Positions 40,257 through 51,082 are shown, counted from the first letter of the stretch. The stretch is 64,000 bases of DNA from Zobellella taiwanensis (GCF_003012795.1 NZ_PXYH01000002.1:62001-126000); one strand, 5' to 3'. Notes: generated from the sequence alone by a model not told the origin. Translations and numbers: made by a program.

Positions 40257-40500
40257 CAAAAAGGCGCCTCGGCGCCATTCGGTTTGTTGACAAAGTCGTC
40301 TGTTCCTCAGGCATGAGTCGGCCAAAGGGCCCACTCCGCCGACACGCTACAAGTACCTCAATGTAAGCTCGCACATGCCATCCATGGCATGTGACGGTCG
40401 GCGGAGCGGTTCCCTTTGTCCTCTGCTCGGGCATAGGTGTTGTCAGTTCAGATCAGCCAAGAAATTTGCCGGCTATCAAAAAGGCGCCGAGGCGCCTTTT
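40257..40500. repeat. Nested inverted-repeat intergenic element
   Basis: The stretch between the DUF2987 gene and ttcA is a nested, imperfect palindrome. Outer arms are GGCGCCTCGGCGCC (40263-40276) and its exact complement (40483-40496). Inner arms are CAAAGGG...CTCCGCCGAC (40323-40343) and GTCGGCGGAG...CCCTTTG (40397-40418). The centre is the hairpin CACATGCCA-TCCA-TGGCATGTG (40372-40393). It has no ORF and looks like a dispersed non-autonomous intergenic repeat, of the sort known in many gammaproteobacteria. I noticed no second copy in the window. Confidence 0.55.
40479..40500. terminator. Terminator between the DUF2987 gene and ttcA
   Basis: AAAAGGCGCC and GGCGCCTTTT pair perfectly with a GA centre; T-runs exist on both strands. 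It lies just after the ttcA stop. Confidence 0.75.
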
Positions 40501-40501
40501 C

Positions 40502-41425
40502 TTATTTCAGTTCGATAATCTGCAGCCGCTCGCCGAAATCGGCGTCGTTTTCTTCATCATCCTCGTCGACAAAGCGGGGCGAGAACTCCGCTTTGTCAAA
40601 GGCGAGATCGCCGCCGTCGATGACGCCGGAGTTGCGGTCGATACCCTTGAAATCGAACAGCTGGTGATCCAGCAGGTGGGAGGGCACCAGGTTCTGCAGC
40701 GAGCGGAACATGCTTTCGATGCGGCCGGGGAAGCGGCGATCCCATTCCTGCAGCATGCTCTTGATGGCCTGGCGCTGCAGGTTTTCCTGAGAGCCACACA
40801 GGTTGCAGGGGATGATGGGAAAGGCCTTGGCTTCGGCGTAGCGCACCAGATCCTTTTCCTTGCAGTAAGCCAGGGGACGGATCACCACATGCCTGCCGTC
40901 GTCGCTCACCAGTTTGGGCGGCATCGATTTCAGGGTACCGCCATAGAACATGTTGAGCAGCAGGGTTTCCAGAATATCGTCCCGGTGGTGGCCCAGGGCT
41001 ATCTTGGTCGCGCCCAGCTCGCTGGCGGTGCGGTACAGTATGCCCCGGCGCAGCCGCGAGCACAGGGAGCAGGTGGTTTTGCCCTCGGGGATCTTGTCCT
41101 TGACGATGGAATAGGTGTCTTCCTCGACAATTTTGTATTCCACCCCCAGCTGGTCCAGGTAGGCGGGCAGCACATGCTCGGGAAAACCGGGCTGCTTCTG
41201 GTCCAGGTTGACGGCAACGATGTCGAAGCGGATGGGGGCATGGGCCTGCAGGTTGCGCAGTATGTCGAGCAGGGCATAGCTGTCCTTGCCGCCGGACAGG
41301 CAGACCATGATCTTGTCGCCGTCTTCAATCATGTTGAAATCGGCAATGGCTTCACCCACGTGGCGGCGCAGCCGCTTCTGCAGCTTGTTGAAGTTGTACA
41401 CTTGCTTGGCGGTTTGAACAGACAT
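40502..41425 (-). CDS. ttcA: tRNA 2-thiocytidine biosynthesis protein TtcA
   Basis: TtcA thiolates C32 of certain tRNAs using a 4Fe-4S cluster and ATP. The 307-residue product has the PP-loop [13 protein letters not shown] (about residue 43) and the two paired-Cys motifs CSLCSR and CNLCGS that hold the cluster. The acidic C-terminal extension is typical. It has its own promoter downstream of uspE; the fnr-uspE-ttcA neighbourhood is conserved with E. coli. Confidence 0.96.
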   Translation of the reverse strand: MSVQTAKQVYNFNKLQKRLRRHVGEAIADFNMIEDGDKIMVCLSGGKDSYALLDILRNLQAHAPIRFDIVAVNLDQKQPGFPEHVLPAYLDQLGVEYKIVEEDTYSIVKDKIPEGKTTCSLCSRLRRGILYRTASELGATKIALGHHRDDILETLLLNMFYGGTLKSMPPKLVSDDGRHVVIRPLAYCKEKDLVRYAEAKAFPIIPCNLCGSQENLQRQAIKSMLQEWDRRFPGRIESMFRSLQNLVPSHLLDHQLFDFKGIDRNSGVIDGGDLAFDKAEFSPRFVDEDDEENDADFGERLQIIELK

Positions 41426-41453
41426 GATGACCCCGGCGAAAAAACTGGGGGCT

Positions 41454-41481
41454 ATTATAGTGACTGGCGCCCCGAGGGCAA
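41454..41481 (-). promoter_or_regulatory. ttcA promoter
   Basis: On the minus strand TTGCCC and a perfect TATAAT are 16 bases apart, 28 bases before ttcA. The region overlaps an inverted repeat ACTGGCGCC/GGCGCCAGT (41463-41490), which could end uspE transcription or serve as an operator. Confidence 0.6.
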
Positions 41482-41497
41482 GGCGCCAGTGGCGGGA

Positions 41498-42409
41498 TCA
41501 GGCGTCGGGGCGCAGGACCAGGACGTCGCAGTCGAGCTTGTCGATGACGTGCTCGGCGGTGTTGCCGAGCAGAGCGGCGGACAGCCCGGTCCGGCCCACC
41601 GAGCCCAGGATCACCAGGCTGGCGTCAATGTCGCCGGCACAGGCCGGGATGACTTCCTCGGCCAACCCTTCCTGCAGGTGCAGTGCCCGGGACTCGAGAT
41701 CGAAGCGCACCGCATACTCGTACAGAGCCCGTTCGTGATGCTTGCGCACCGCGGCATTATAGGCATGGGGATCAAAATCAGGCAGCTCCAGCGCCATGTT
41801 CACCGGGGTAACCGGGTAGGCGTTGACCAGGTGCAGCTCGGATGACAGCAGGCGTGCCACCTCGGCACTTTCACCGATGATTTTGTTGTTGAGCGCTTCC
41901 TGGGCCGGATCGTCGCTGCAGCAGTTGACCGCCGCCAGCACCTTGCCGCCCATGGGCCAGTCCCGCTCCTTGACCAGCAGCACCGGACAGGGGCACTTGC
42001 GCAGCAGGTGCCAGTCGGTGGGGGTGAAGATAAAGGACTGGATAAGGGCATGCTTGTGGGTGCTTTTCACCACCAGATCGTGGCCGCCGTCCTGCACCTG
42101 CTGGATAATGGCCTCAAAGGGGCGGCTGTGCCAAACTACCTTGAGGTTGAAGCGGATCTTGCTGTCCTTATAGGGATCCAGCAAGGTCTTAAGCCATTCC
42201 TCCCGCCCCTGGACCACACCTTCGCGCATTTCGTCCCGCTCTTCGCTAGAGAGCATGGAGGTCATTTCATAGGAAAAATCGTAGATGGGCAGGAACAGGG
42301 TGATGGCGGCGTCATCTTCCAGTGCCGCGACCGAGACCGCCCGGTGCAGCGCGGGCTGAACCTCGGCCACCGGATCGACCACCACCAGAATATGTTGATA
42401 CTTGATCAT
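41498..42409 (-). CDS. uspE: Tandem universal stress protein UspE
   Basis: UspE is a fused pair of Usp domains linked to oxidative stress, motility and aggregation in E. coli. The 303-residue product has domain 1 (MIKYQHILVVVDPVAEVQPA to about 150) and domain 2 ending with the ATP-loop-like VILGSVGRTGLSAALLGNTAEHVIDKLDCDVLVL pattern. The start at MIKYQHIL is the conserved one. It lies 22 bases downstream of fnr. Confidence 0.94.
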   Translation of the reverse strand: MIKYQHILVVVDPVAEVQPALHRAVSVAALEDDAAITLFLPIYDFSYEMTSMLSSEERDEMREGVVQGREEWLKTLLDPYKDSKIRFNLKVVWHSRPFEAIIQQVQDGGHDLVVKSTHKHALIQSFIFTPTDWHLLRKCPCPVLLVKERDWPMGGKVLAAVNCCSDDPAQEALNNKIIGESAEVARLLSSELHLVNAYPVTPVNMALELPDFDPHAYNAAVRKHHERALYEYAVRFDLESRALHLQEGLAEEVIPACAGDIDASLVILGSVGRTGLSAALLGNTAEHVIDKLDCDVLVLRPDA

Positions 42410-42431
42410 AACAGGCTCCCTCCCGGGTGGT

Positions 42432-43178
42432 TCAGGACGCCGCCGGCACACCGGCCAGACGGGCCAGCAGAGGCAGATCCAGGATACGGATATACTTGCC
42501 GTCCACTTCAATCAAATCGCTTTTCTGGAAACGGCCGAGCAGCCGGCTGACGGTTTCGACGGTCAGGCCGAGGTAGTTACCGATGTCGCCACGGGTCATG
42601 GTCAGGCGGAATTCGCGGGGCGAGAAGCCGCGCTGGGCATAGCGGCTCGACAGGCCATGGAGGAAGGCGGCAAGCCGTTCTTCGGCGGTCTTTTTAGACA
42701 GCAACAGTATCATCTGCTGGTCGCCATTGATTTCATTACTCATCAACCGCATGATCTGTTGCCGCAGCCGGGGCATCTTGCCGGACAGATCGTCCAGGAT
42801 TTCGTAGGGGATCTCGCATACCATGGCGGTTTCGAGGGCCTGGGCGAAAGAGGGGTGGGAGCCGGTATTGATGGCATCGAAGCCCACCAGATCGCCGGCC
42901 AGGTGAAAGGCGGTGATTTGTTCGTCGCCCTGTTCGGTAATGGTGTAGGACTTGACGGTGCCGGCGCGGATGGCATAGAGCGATTTCAGCGGCTCGCCCG
43001 CCTTGAACAGCTCCTGTCCCTTCTGGATGGGTTTCTTGCGTTCGATGATGTTGTCCAGCTCGTCCAGCTCGTCGGAATTAAGACCGAGCGGAATGCACAG
43101 CTGGCTGATGCTGCAATCCTGACAGTGGATGGCGCGGCCGGCGGGGGCCGGCTTGCTGATTTTAGTCTGATTTCCCAT
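42432..43178 (-). CDS. fnr: Anaerobic regulator Fnr
   Basis: Fnr is a Crp-family oxygen sensor that binds TTGAT-N4-ATCAA with an oxygen-labile 4Fe-4S cluster. The 248-residue product has the four cluster cysteines C19, C22, C28 ([11 protein letters not shown]) and C121 (MVCEIPYE), and the helix-turn-helix segment [20 protein letters not shown] with the E--SR recognition residues. It is encoded next to its likely target locus, the cbb3 oxidase, whose upstream region has a perfect FNR box. Confidence 0.97.
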   Translation of the reverse strand: MGNQTKISKPAPAGRAIHCQDCSISQLCIPLGLNSDELDELDNIIERKKPIQKGQELFKAGEPLKSLYAIRAGTVKSYTITEQGDEQITAFHLAGDLVGFDAINTGSHPSFAQALETAMVCEIPYEILDDLSGKMPRLRQQIMRLMSNEINGDQQMILLLSKKTAEERLAAFLHGLSSRYAQRGFSPREFRLTMTRGDIGNYLGLTVETVSRLLGRFQKSDLIEVDGKYIRILDLPLLARLAGVPAAS

Positions 43179-43240
43179 GTGCCCGACGCGTTGTTGATAT
43201 CACGCCTCAATCATAGCACCAAAGACCGGCACTTAATAGC

Positions 43241-43927
43241 TTAGTAAAGCAGCACCAGGGCCTGATAAAAGGTGAACAATCCGTAAAGAATCAACAAGAT
43301 GCCTGAGACGCGCCGGAAGCCGGCATGATTGAGCCAGTGACGCAGCGAGCCCGCCAGTCCGCCCAGCGCCAGCAGGGTCGGCAGGGTGCCCAGGCCGAAC
43401 AACGCCATCACCAGGGCACCTTGCGCGGCGCTGCCCGACACCGCGCTCCAGGTGAGGGCGGAATAGACCAAGCCGCAGGGCAACCAGCCCCATACCATGC
43501 CAAAGGGCAGGGCGGACAGGGGATGGCGAAAGGGCACCCAGCGTCCGGCCAGGGGCTTGAGATGCCGCCACAGCCGCTGGCCGATGCGCTCCAGGTGCAG
43601 CAGGCCGCTCCACCAGCGGGCCAGGTAAAGCCCGAGCAGTATCATCATTACCCCGGCCAGTACCCGCAGCAGGCCCAGCCCCTGCCGTCCTGGCCCCAGC
43701 TCCGCCAGCCCGGCGAACAGGCCACCGACCAAGGCCCCGGCCAGAGCGTAGCTGGCGATGCGGCCAAGGTTGTAGGCCAGCAGGTAAAGCCAGTGCCAGC
43801 GCCGTTGGCCGGCGGGTATGGCCAGGGAAAAGGCGGCCGCCACGCCGCCGCACATGGCGATGCAATGGCCGGCGCCGAGCAAACCGATGAGCAGCGCCGC
43901 GCCGGCGTCAAGCTGACCGGTCATCAC
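43241..43927 (-). CDS. TauE/SafE-family membrane protein of the cco assembly cluster
   Basis: This 228-residue integral membrane protein has about six segments and begins with a GLLGAGHCIAMCGG motif, where the His-Cys and Cys pair may bind copper. Such sulfite exporter TauE/SafE or DsbD-2-like proteins usually follow ccoS and are thought to help copper delivery or cytochrome maturation for cbb3 oxidase. It overlaps ccoS by 20 bases and lies 62 bases before fnr. Confidence 0.87.
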   Translation of the reverse strand: MMTGQLDAGAALLIGLLGAGHCIAMCGGVAAAFSLAIPAGQRRWHWLYLLAYNLGRIASYALAGALVGGLFAGLAELGPGRQGLGLLRVLAGVMMILLGLYLARWWSGLLHLERIGQRLWRHLKPLAGRWVPFRHPLSALPFGMVWGWLPCGLVYSALTWSAVSGSAAQGALVMALFGLGTLPTLLALGGLAGSLRHWLNHAGFRRVSGILLILYGLFTFYQALVLLY

Positions 43928-44120
43928 TATCGTCGGCTGTGGTGCGGGACTGGGCCCGGTGATGGGAGTCGCTGTCGTCGTCGAACAGGATGTTGTTGCC
44001 CTGGCGATCCAGGTCTTCGAACTGATCGCTTTTCACCGACCAGAAGAACAGGGCGATGGCAATGGCCACGAAAATCATGGCGATGGGGATGATCAGGTAC
44101 CAGATTTCATTATCGTTCAT
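43908..44120 (-). CDS. ccoS: cbb3 oxidase maturation protein CcoS
   Basis: CcoS is a single-span protein needed to insert heme b and copper into CcoN. The 70-residue product has one membrane segment (WYLIIPIAMIFVAIAIALFF) followed by the hallmark FWSVKSDQFEDLD, and a hydrophilic tail. Its ATG shares one base with the ccoI stop (TGATG). Confidence 0.94.
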   Translation of the reverse strand: MNDNEIWYLIIPIAMIFVAIAIALFFWSVKSDQFEDLDRQGNNILFDDDSDSHHRAQSRTTADDSDDRSA

Positions 44121-46489
44121 CAGCGGGACAACCTCAGGGAGTTGGACATCACCACCAGCGAGCTGGCGGACATGCCGAGCATGGCGAACCAGGGCGAGAC
44201 ATGGCCGGTGGCGGCCAGGGGCAGTATCACCAGGTTGTAGCCGAGCGCCCAGGAAAAATTCTGTTTGATCACCCGGCGACAGCGTACCGCAATATGGCGG
44301 GCGGTCAGCAGCCGTTGCAGATCATCGCCCAGCAGAATGGCGTCGGCGCTGTTTTTGGCGATGTCGGTGCCGCCGGCCATGGCGAAGGAGGCATGGGCAC
44401 CCGCCAGCACGGGAGCGTCATTGATGCCATCGCCCACCATCAGGCAAATGTCGCCGGCGGCGTCGCGCCGGCGCAGATAAGCCAGCTTGTCGTCGGGGTC
44501 GGCGTTTTTGACCAGTTCGTCCACTCCCAGGCTGTCGGCCACCTGATCCGCCTGGCCGGAGCCATCGCCGGTCAGCAGCGTGGTGGCCAGCCCCAGCTCC
44601 CGGCAGCGACGGACCAGGAGGGCGGCGTCTTCGCGCAGGGGGTCTTCCAGCAGGAAGCGGGCCTGCAGGCCCGCATCATCGGCCAGATATACGCACAGGC
44701 CGGGATCGGTGGCGTCCGGATTGAGCCAGCGGCCACTGCCCAGGCGCCAGCGGCGGCCGTCGATCAGGCCGCTGACGCCGCGCCCGACCCGGTTTTCCCG
44801 TCCGGTCACCACCATGGCCGTATCCTGAAAAGGGACAAAGGCACGGGCGATGGGGTGCTCCGACCCGGCCTCCAGGGCGGCGGCAATGGCCAGGGCCTGC
44901 TCAGTAGTCAGGTTTCCCAGCGATTCGGTGGCGGTCAGCGCCACCCGGCCCTGGGTGAGGGTGCCGGTTTTGTCGAATACCATGCGGCTGGCCTTGGGCA
45001 GGGTGTCGAGCACATGGGCACGGCGCACCAGCACGCCGCTGCGGGTCAGCCGGGAGGTGGCCACGGTCAGGGCCGTGGGGGTAGCCAGGGAAAGGGCGCA
45101 AGGGCAGGTGGCCACCAGCACCGACAGCATGACCCAGAATGCCTTGTCCGGATCCAGTTGCAGCCAGATAAGCCAGGTACCCAGGGTGGCCAGCAGCAGG
45201 GCCGCGACAAAATAGCGGGACAGCTGGTCGGCGAGAATGGCGACCCTGGGCTTGTCTGCCAGGGCGTCATCCTGGGCGCGCAGGATTTCCGACACCCGGG
45301 CATCGGCCAGGGCGCGGCTGACCCTGAGCCGCAGCGGCGACTCCACATTGGTGGTGCCGGCAAATACCGCCTCGCCCGGTCCCCGGGTCACCGGCAGGTG
45401 CTCGCCGGTGAGCATGGACTCGTCGACGCTGGTGCGTCCCTCCAGGATATGGCCGTCGGCGGGGATCACGGTGCCGGGAGAGACCCTCACCACCTGGCCC
45501 GGCAGCAGGGTGCGGGCGGCTACCTCCTGCTCGCCGCCGGCGGTTTCCAGCCGGGCCAGCAGGGGAATGTGGTGAGTCAGGTTGGCCGTGGTTTCCGAAG
45601 CCTTGCGCTTGGCCCGCATTTCCAGAAAACGGCCGGTCAGCAACAGAAAGGCAAACATGGACACGCACTCGTAATACACCTCGCCGGTGGCGGTGACGGT
45701 GGCATAAACCGAGGCCACAAAAGCGAACACCATGGCCAGGGAGACCGGCAAGTCCATGTTCAGCGCCCGGTTTCTGACGCCCCGCCAGGCGTTGCGGTAG
45801 AAGGGCAGGGCCGAGTAGGCCATGACCGGCACCGATAACCACAGGCTTATCCAGCGAAAATACTGCACCAGCTCGCCGTCGATATCCGGAAACAAGTCCT
45901 CGTACAGGGCAAAACCCACCATCATCACCTGCATGCTGGCAATGCCGGCCACGCCCAGGCGCAGCAGATAGGATTTTACCTCCCGGTTGTAGGCCTGCTC
46001 GTGCTGGTGGGGGAGGAAAGGGCGGGCCTGATAGCCAATATGGGTAAAGGCGGCAAGCAGGGTACTGAGCCGGGTCTGGCGGCCGTGCCAGCGCAGCCGG
46101 GCCCGCTCCGTGGTGGTATTGACCTGGATTTGCACCACCCCCGGCACCTGGGACAGGTGGCGTTCGATAAGCCAGGCGCAGGCGGCGCAGCTCAGGCCAC
46201 CGATGGACAACTGCACTTCCCGGATATCCTGCTCCCGGACCTGGACGAAATCCTGCTGGATTTCGTCCAGGTCATAGTGCTGCAGCCGTTGCAGTTCATC
46301 GGGCAGCGCCTCGGCCCGGGGGGCGGTGCCGGTTCTGTGCTGGTAGTAGCTGCCGAGGCCGCAGGCGATGATGGTTTCCGCCACCGCCCGGCAACCGGGG
46401 CAACAGAATTGGCGGGATTCGCCGTCCAGGGTGGCGCTGAAGGCGGCGTCGAGGGGCAGCGGCTCGCCGCAGTGGAAACAGCCCGCCAT
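44120..46489 (-). CDS. ccoI: Copper-translocating P-type ATPase CcoI (FixI)
   Basis: CcoI supplies copper for cbb3 assembly. The 789-residue product has an N-terminal Cys-rich module (CFHCGEPL and CCPGCRAV), an HMA domain with GLSCAACAW, eight membrane segments, the ion-site CPC (ATCPCALSLATP), the phosphorylation motif DKTGT and the nucleotide-binding GDGINDAPVLA. It lies 2 bases after ccoH and heads the ccoI-ccoS-TauE group. Confidence 0.96.
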   Translation of the reverse strand: MAGCFHCGEPLPLDAAFSATLDGESRQFCCPGCRAVAETIIACGLGSYYQHRTGTAPRAEALPDELQRLQHYDLDEIQQDFVQVREQDIREVQLSIGGLSCAACAWLIERHLSQVPGVVQIQVNTTTERARLRWHGRQTRLSTLLAAFTHIGYQARPFLPHQHEQAYNREVKSYLLRLGVAGIASMQVMMVGFALYEDLFPDIDGELVQYFRWISLWLSVPVMAYSALPFYRNAWRGVRNRALNMDLPVSLAMVFAFVASVYATVTATGEVYYECVSMFAFLLLTGRFLEMRAKRKASETTANLTHHIPLLARLETAGGEQEVAARTLLPGQVVRVSPGTVIPADGHILEGRTSVDESMLTGEHLPVTRGPGEAVFAGTTNVESPLRLRVSRALADARVSEILRAQDDALADKPRVAILADQLSRYFVAALLLATLGTWLIWLQLDPDKAFWVMLSVLVATCPCALSLATPTALTVATSRLTRSGVLVRRAHVLDTLPKASRMVFDKTGTLTQGRVALTATESLGNLTTEQALAIAAALEAGSEHPIARAFVPFQDTAMVVTGRENRVGRGVSGLIDGRRWRLGSGRWLNPDATDPGLCVYLADDAGLQARFLLEDPLREDAALLVRRCRELGLATTLLTGDGSGQADQVADSLGVDELVKNADPDDKLAYLRRRDAAGDICLMVGDGINDAPVLAGAHASFAMAGGTDIAKNSADAILLGDDLQRLLTARHIAVRCRRVIKQNFSWALGYNLVILPLAATGHVSPWFAMLGMSASSLVVMSNSLRLSR

Positions 46490-46491
46490 GC

Positions 46492-46980
46492 CTAGCCTCC
46501 GGCGCGGACGAGGAGGCGGTCGGCGATGGGCAGGACAATGCGCTGGTGCAGGCGCCAGCGACCGTCGAAGGCTTCAATTTGCAGGTTCCAGGAGCCTTCC
46601 ATCAGCGCCTGCTCGGGACGGTGGCGATAGACACCGGCGGCATCGCTGGTCAGCAGCAGATCCAGATCCTGGTCGGCCAGGGTGGGATGGCTGAAGCGCA
46701 GGCGAACCGCCTCGCCGTTATTGTGCTCGCCCTGCATGACCAGCGCCAACTGGCCGTCCCGGTAGCTGAGTTCGGCCAGCAGGCCGAGCTGCTCGGCGCG
46801 CTGCAGCTCGCTCAAATCCTGATTGATGGCCCGGCCTTTTTTGTAGTAGTCATCCACCACCATGCTGTCGGCACCGGAGCTGGCCAGGTGCAGGGTATAA
46901 ATACTGGCCACCACGGCGCACAGGGGCAGGGTGATCAGAAACCAGGGCCAGAACTGCCGATACCATTGACGTTGTTGCAT
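46492..46980 (-). CDS. ccoH: cbb3 oxidase maturation protein CcoH (FixH)
   Basis: CcoH is a membrane-anchored assembly protein that stabilises cbb3 oxidase. The 162-residue product has one N-terminal membrane segment (FWPWFLITLPLCAVVASIYTLHLA), the FixH-typical DDYYKKGRAINQDL and a periplasmic immunoglobulin-like domain with DLLLTSDAAGVYR. It follows ccoP after a terminator. Confidence 0.93.
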   Translation of the reverse strand: MQQRQWYRQFWPWFLITLPLCAVVASIYTLHLASSGADSMVVDDYYKKGRAINQDLSELQRAEQLGLLAELSYRDGQLALVMQGEHNNGEAVRLRFSHPTLADQDLDLLLTSDAAGVYRHRPEQALMEGSWNLQIEAFDGRWRLHQRIVLPIADRLLVRAGG

Positions 46981-47018
46981 ATGGATTCCTACTGCGAAAA
47001 AGAACGGCTTACTATAAC

Positions 47019-47043
47019 AAAAGCCCCGGCGAGCGGGGCTTTT
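47019..47043 (-). terminator. Terminator after ccoNOQP
   Basis: AAAAGCCCCG and CGGGGCTTTT pair perfectly with a 5-base loop, between ccoP and ccoH. It would make ccoNOQP more abundant than the assembly genes. Confidence 0.85.
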
Positions 47044-47064
47044 AATTCAAGCCCGGGGGCCTTG

Positions 47065-48036
47065 TCAGTTGTTGTTCAGGCTGTACACATAGGCGGACAG
47101 CAACTGCACTTTGTCTTCACCCAGGATGTCCTTCCAGGCGGGCATGACGCCGGCGCGGCCATGGCGGATGGAGTCTTCCACCGCGGCGCGGGAGCCGCCG
47201 TACAGCCAGATGCCGTCGGTCAGGTTGGGCGCACCCATGGCCACGTTGCCGGTACCGTCCATGCCGTGGCAGGCGGCACAGACCGCGAAGCGGGCCTGGC
47301 CCTTCTGGGCTTCCACTTCGTCCACCTTGCGGCCGGACAGGCTCAGCACATAGGAAGTCACCTCGCGCACACCGTCCTCACCCAGGCTGTCGCCCCAGGC
47401 CGGCATGGCGCCCTGGCGGCCGTGCATGATAGTGGCCTTGATCTGGTCCGGAGTGCCACCCCACAGCCAGTCGGCGTCCGCCAGGTTGGGGAAGCCGCGG
47501 GCGCCGCGGGCATCGGAGCCGTGGCACTGGGCACAGTTTTGCAGGAACAGGCGCTGGCCTACCTTGGTGGCTTCCTCGTCCTGGGCGATGTCGGCGATGG
47601 CGCGGTAGGTCTGGCCATCGGCCTCATAGGCCAGTTCGCGGAAACGGGCGCCGAACACTTCATCGGCCTTCACCATCTCGCGCTCGTACTGCACCAGGCG
47701 ACCTTCTTCCCGGGCTGCCGCCGAGGCGGCGCGGGATTCCTCAAGGGAACGGATGTCCTGGTTGGAACTCTGCCAGCCGAGCAGGCCCTTGAAGTTGCCA
47801 AGACCGGGATACAGCGCCAGGTAGATCAGCGAGAACACGATCATGAAAACAAACAGGTAGCTCCACCACTTGGGCAGGGGGTTGTTGATTTCGGAGATGC
47901 CGTCGAAGGTGTGGCCGGTGGGGGCGCCTTCTTCTATCCCCATTTTGTCACGGGTGCACCAGATGAGCAGTGCCAGGCAGCCGAAAATGGTGCCCAGACT
48001 GATCACGGTTACAAATACACTTAGAAAAGTATTCAT
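47065..48036 (-). CDS. ccoP: cbb3 cytochrome c oxidase, diheme subunit CcoP
   Basis: CcoP passes electrons from soluble cytochrome c to CcoO. The 323-residue product has two N-terminal membrane segments and two cytochrome c domains with CAQCH and CAACH heme motifs (about residues 155 and 240). Its ATG overlaps the ccoQ stop by 4 bases. Confidence 0.96.
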   Translation of the reverse strand: MNTFLSVFVTVISLGTIFGCLALLIWCTRDKMGIEEGAPTGHTFDGISEINNPLPKWWSYLFVFMIVFSLIYLALYPGLGNFKGLLGWQSSNQDIRSLEESRAASAAAREEGRLVQYEREMVKADEVFGARFRELAYEADGQTYRAIADIAQDEEATKVGQRLFLQNCAQCHGSDARGARGFPNLADADWLWGGTPDQIKATIMHGRQGAMPAWGDSLGEDGVREVTSYVLSLSGRKVDEVEAQKGQARFAVCAACHGMDGTGNVAMGAPNLTDGIWLYGGSRAAVEDSIRHGRAGVMPAWKDILGEDKVQLLSAYVYSLNNN

Positions 48037-48251
48037 TTTTTGTTAGCTCCTGCGCGATCCTGCTCAGTACCCTGGCGACGTTGCTCGCCCTGCTCCTCCT
48101 CGAAGATGGAGTTGGCGGCGTCATCGAATTTTCCCTTTCGGCGCTTGCTGTAGGCCCACCATACGATGCCTACAAACAACACCAGCAAGGCCAGGGTCTG
48201 AAAGCTTATCAGCATAGGCTTCAGGGCTTCCAAGGTACTGATATCCATCAT
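48033..48251 (-). CDS. ccoQ: cbb3 oxidase subunit CcoQ
   Basis: CcoQ is a small single-span subunit that stabilises the oxidase. The 72-residue product has one membrane segment (LISFQTLALLVLFVGIVWWAY) followed by the conserved SKRRKGKFDDAANSIFEEE. It lies between ccoO and ccoP. Confidence 0.95.
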   Translation of the reverse strand: MMDISTLEALKPMLISFQTLALLVLFVGIVWWAYSKRRKGKFDDAANSIFEEEQGEQRRQGTEQDRAGANKK

Positions 48252-48260
48252 CGACTCCGG

Positions 48261-48869
48261 TTATTTAAGGGCGTGTCCCAAGGATTGCAGATAGGCGATA
48301 ATGGCGTCCATTTCGGACTTGCCCTTCACAGCCGCTTCGGCACCTTCAATATCGGCATCGGTATAGGGAACGCCGAAGCTGTCCCGGAACAGACGCAGTT
48401 TGTCGGCGGTGTGCTTGCCGTCCAGCGTGTTGGTTTCCAGCCAGGGGAAGGCGGGCATGTTGGACTCGGGCACCACGGCACGGGGGTCGATCAGGTGAAC
48501 CCGGTGCCACTCGTCGGAGTAACGGCCACCCACCCGGGCCAGATCCGGACCGGTACGCTTGGAGCCCCACAGGAAGGGGTGCTCCCACACGCTTTCACCG
48601 GCAACCGAATAATGGCCGTAGCGCTCGGTTTCGGCGCGGAACGGACGGATCATCTGGCTATGGCACACGTGGCAGCCTTCGCGGATGTAGATGTCGCGGC
48701 CTTCCATTTCCAGCGCGGTGTAGGGACGCAGGCCCTCGACCGGCTCGTTGGTTTGCTGCTGGAAGAACAGCGGCACGATTTCTACCAAACCACCGAAGCT
48801 GATGGCGACAACGGTCAGAATTGCCAGCCAGGTGACATTCTTTTCGACCAGTTCATGACGGTTTTTCAT
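48261..48869 (-). CDS. ccoO: cbb3 cytochrome c oxidase, monoheme subunit CcoO
   Basis: This 202-residue subunit has one N-terminal membrane anchor and one heme c motif CHVCH, followed by the conserved [31 protein letters not shown] and the Met ligand region ([10 protein letters not shown]). It lies 12 bases after ccoN. Confidence 0.97.
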   Translation of the reverse strand: MKNRHELVEKNVTWLAILTVVAISFGGLVEIVPLFFQQQTNEPVEGLRPYTALEMEGRDIYIREGCHVCHSQMIRPFRAETERYGHYSVAGESVWEHPFLWGSKRTGPDLARVGGRYSDEWHRVHLIDPRAVVPESNMPAFPWLETNTLDGKHTADKLRLFRDSFGVPYTDADIEGAEAAVKGKSEMDAIIAYLQSLGHALK

Positions 48870-48881
48870 TCACGAGTCTCC

Positions 48882-50306
<1,425 letters not shown>

Positions 50307-50556
50307 CGTTATAGTTCCGCTTCCACTGCTGTTATTCAGGTTTTGTGCTCACCCAGGGTGCTCACATCGGAAGGATAAAAGACAACCGGTTTTACATCGG
50401 CGGTTCCGGATGCCTGTCCGCTTTGTTAAGCCTTTGTTAATAAAGAGGCCGGGCACCAAAACACAGCGCAGATGATAAATGAGTGGCTGCAAAAATAACA
50501 GTATAAACAGTAATATGATTACCACTTAACGCCGCCATAAGGCATAAGGGCACGCC

Positions 50557-50570
50557 TTGATCGAGATCAA
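50557..50570. promoter_or_regulatory. FNR box between ccoN and the 50606 gene
   Basis: TTGATCGAGATCAA is a perfect match to TTGAT-N4-ATCAA. It lies 250 bases before ccoN and 35 bases before the divergent gene. The only other notable sequence in 50307-50556 is TATACT and an AT-rich stretch around 50500-50525 that may hold the ccoN promoter, and a repeated TTAACAAAG near 50425. Confidence 0.8.
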
Positions 50571-50605
50571 CCGGCCCGGTGGATTGTGTGCAAAACAGGA
50601 TGATA

Positions 50606-51082
50606 ATGGGGATGAGAGAGCGTCTTACCGGCCCCCGGCTGGTCCAAATTTTGGTGGTGACAGGGGTTTTGTCCGGCGCCTTCTGGCTGCGAACCTGCAC
50701 TACCGTATCCGAGCCGCCGGAAAAAGCGGCGGAAAAGATTCCGTTTTGTGACATTGCTCACCATCTCTGCCGGCAGCAGCAGGATGGCGTGGAGGCACAG
50801 GCCCGGCTGGTCACCGAATCGCTGGGCGCCGAGCAGCCATTCGCCCTGGAAGTGCGCTTTTCCGATCCCGAGATTCGGGTGCTGCGCAGCGTGCTGGAAG
50901 GAGAGAGCATGTACATGGGGACACTACCGGCGCTGCTTGAGCAGGCCGAGCCCGGCCTCTGGCAGGGCCAGGCCCTGGTGGGGGCCTGCACCGAGGCCCG
51001 CATGGTCTGGGCCTGGGTGCTGGACACCGAGCGGCAAGGAGAGCGCCGCCGTTTCCGCTTTCATTTTGAAGTGCGGCGCTGA
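50606..51082 (+). CDS. Hypothetical membrane-anchored protein
   Basis: I do not recognise this protein. The frame of about 158 residues starts with one of three closely spaced ATGs (50600, 50606, 50612); I choose 50606 for the AGGA 5 bases upstream. A short hydrophobic segment (LVQILVVTGVLSGAFWL) is followed by CTT and a soluble domain with CDIAHHLC and ALEVRFSD. The second domain resembles small FixH-like or copper-handling periplasmic folds only in general layout. It is divergent from ccoN and shares the FNR box. Confidence 0.65.
   Translation: MGMRERLTGPRLVQILVVTGVLSGAFWLRTCTTVSEPPEKAAEKIPFCDIAHHLCRQQQDGVEAQARLVTESLGAEQPFALEVRFSDPEIRVLRSVLEGESMYMGTLPALLEQAEPGLWQGQALVGACTEARMVWAWVLDTERQGERRRFRFHFEVRR

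Noticed and set aside
43190..43201. GTTGATATCAAC palindrome upstream of fnr as an FNR autoregulatory site
   Set aside because: The spacing is wrong for TTGAT-N4-ATCAA; the two half-sites overlap.
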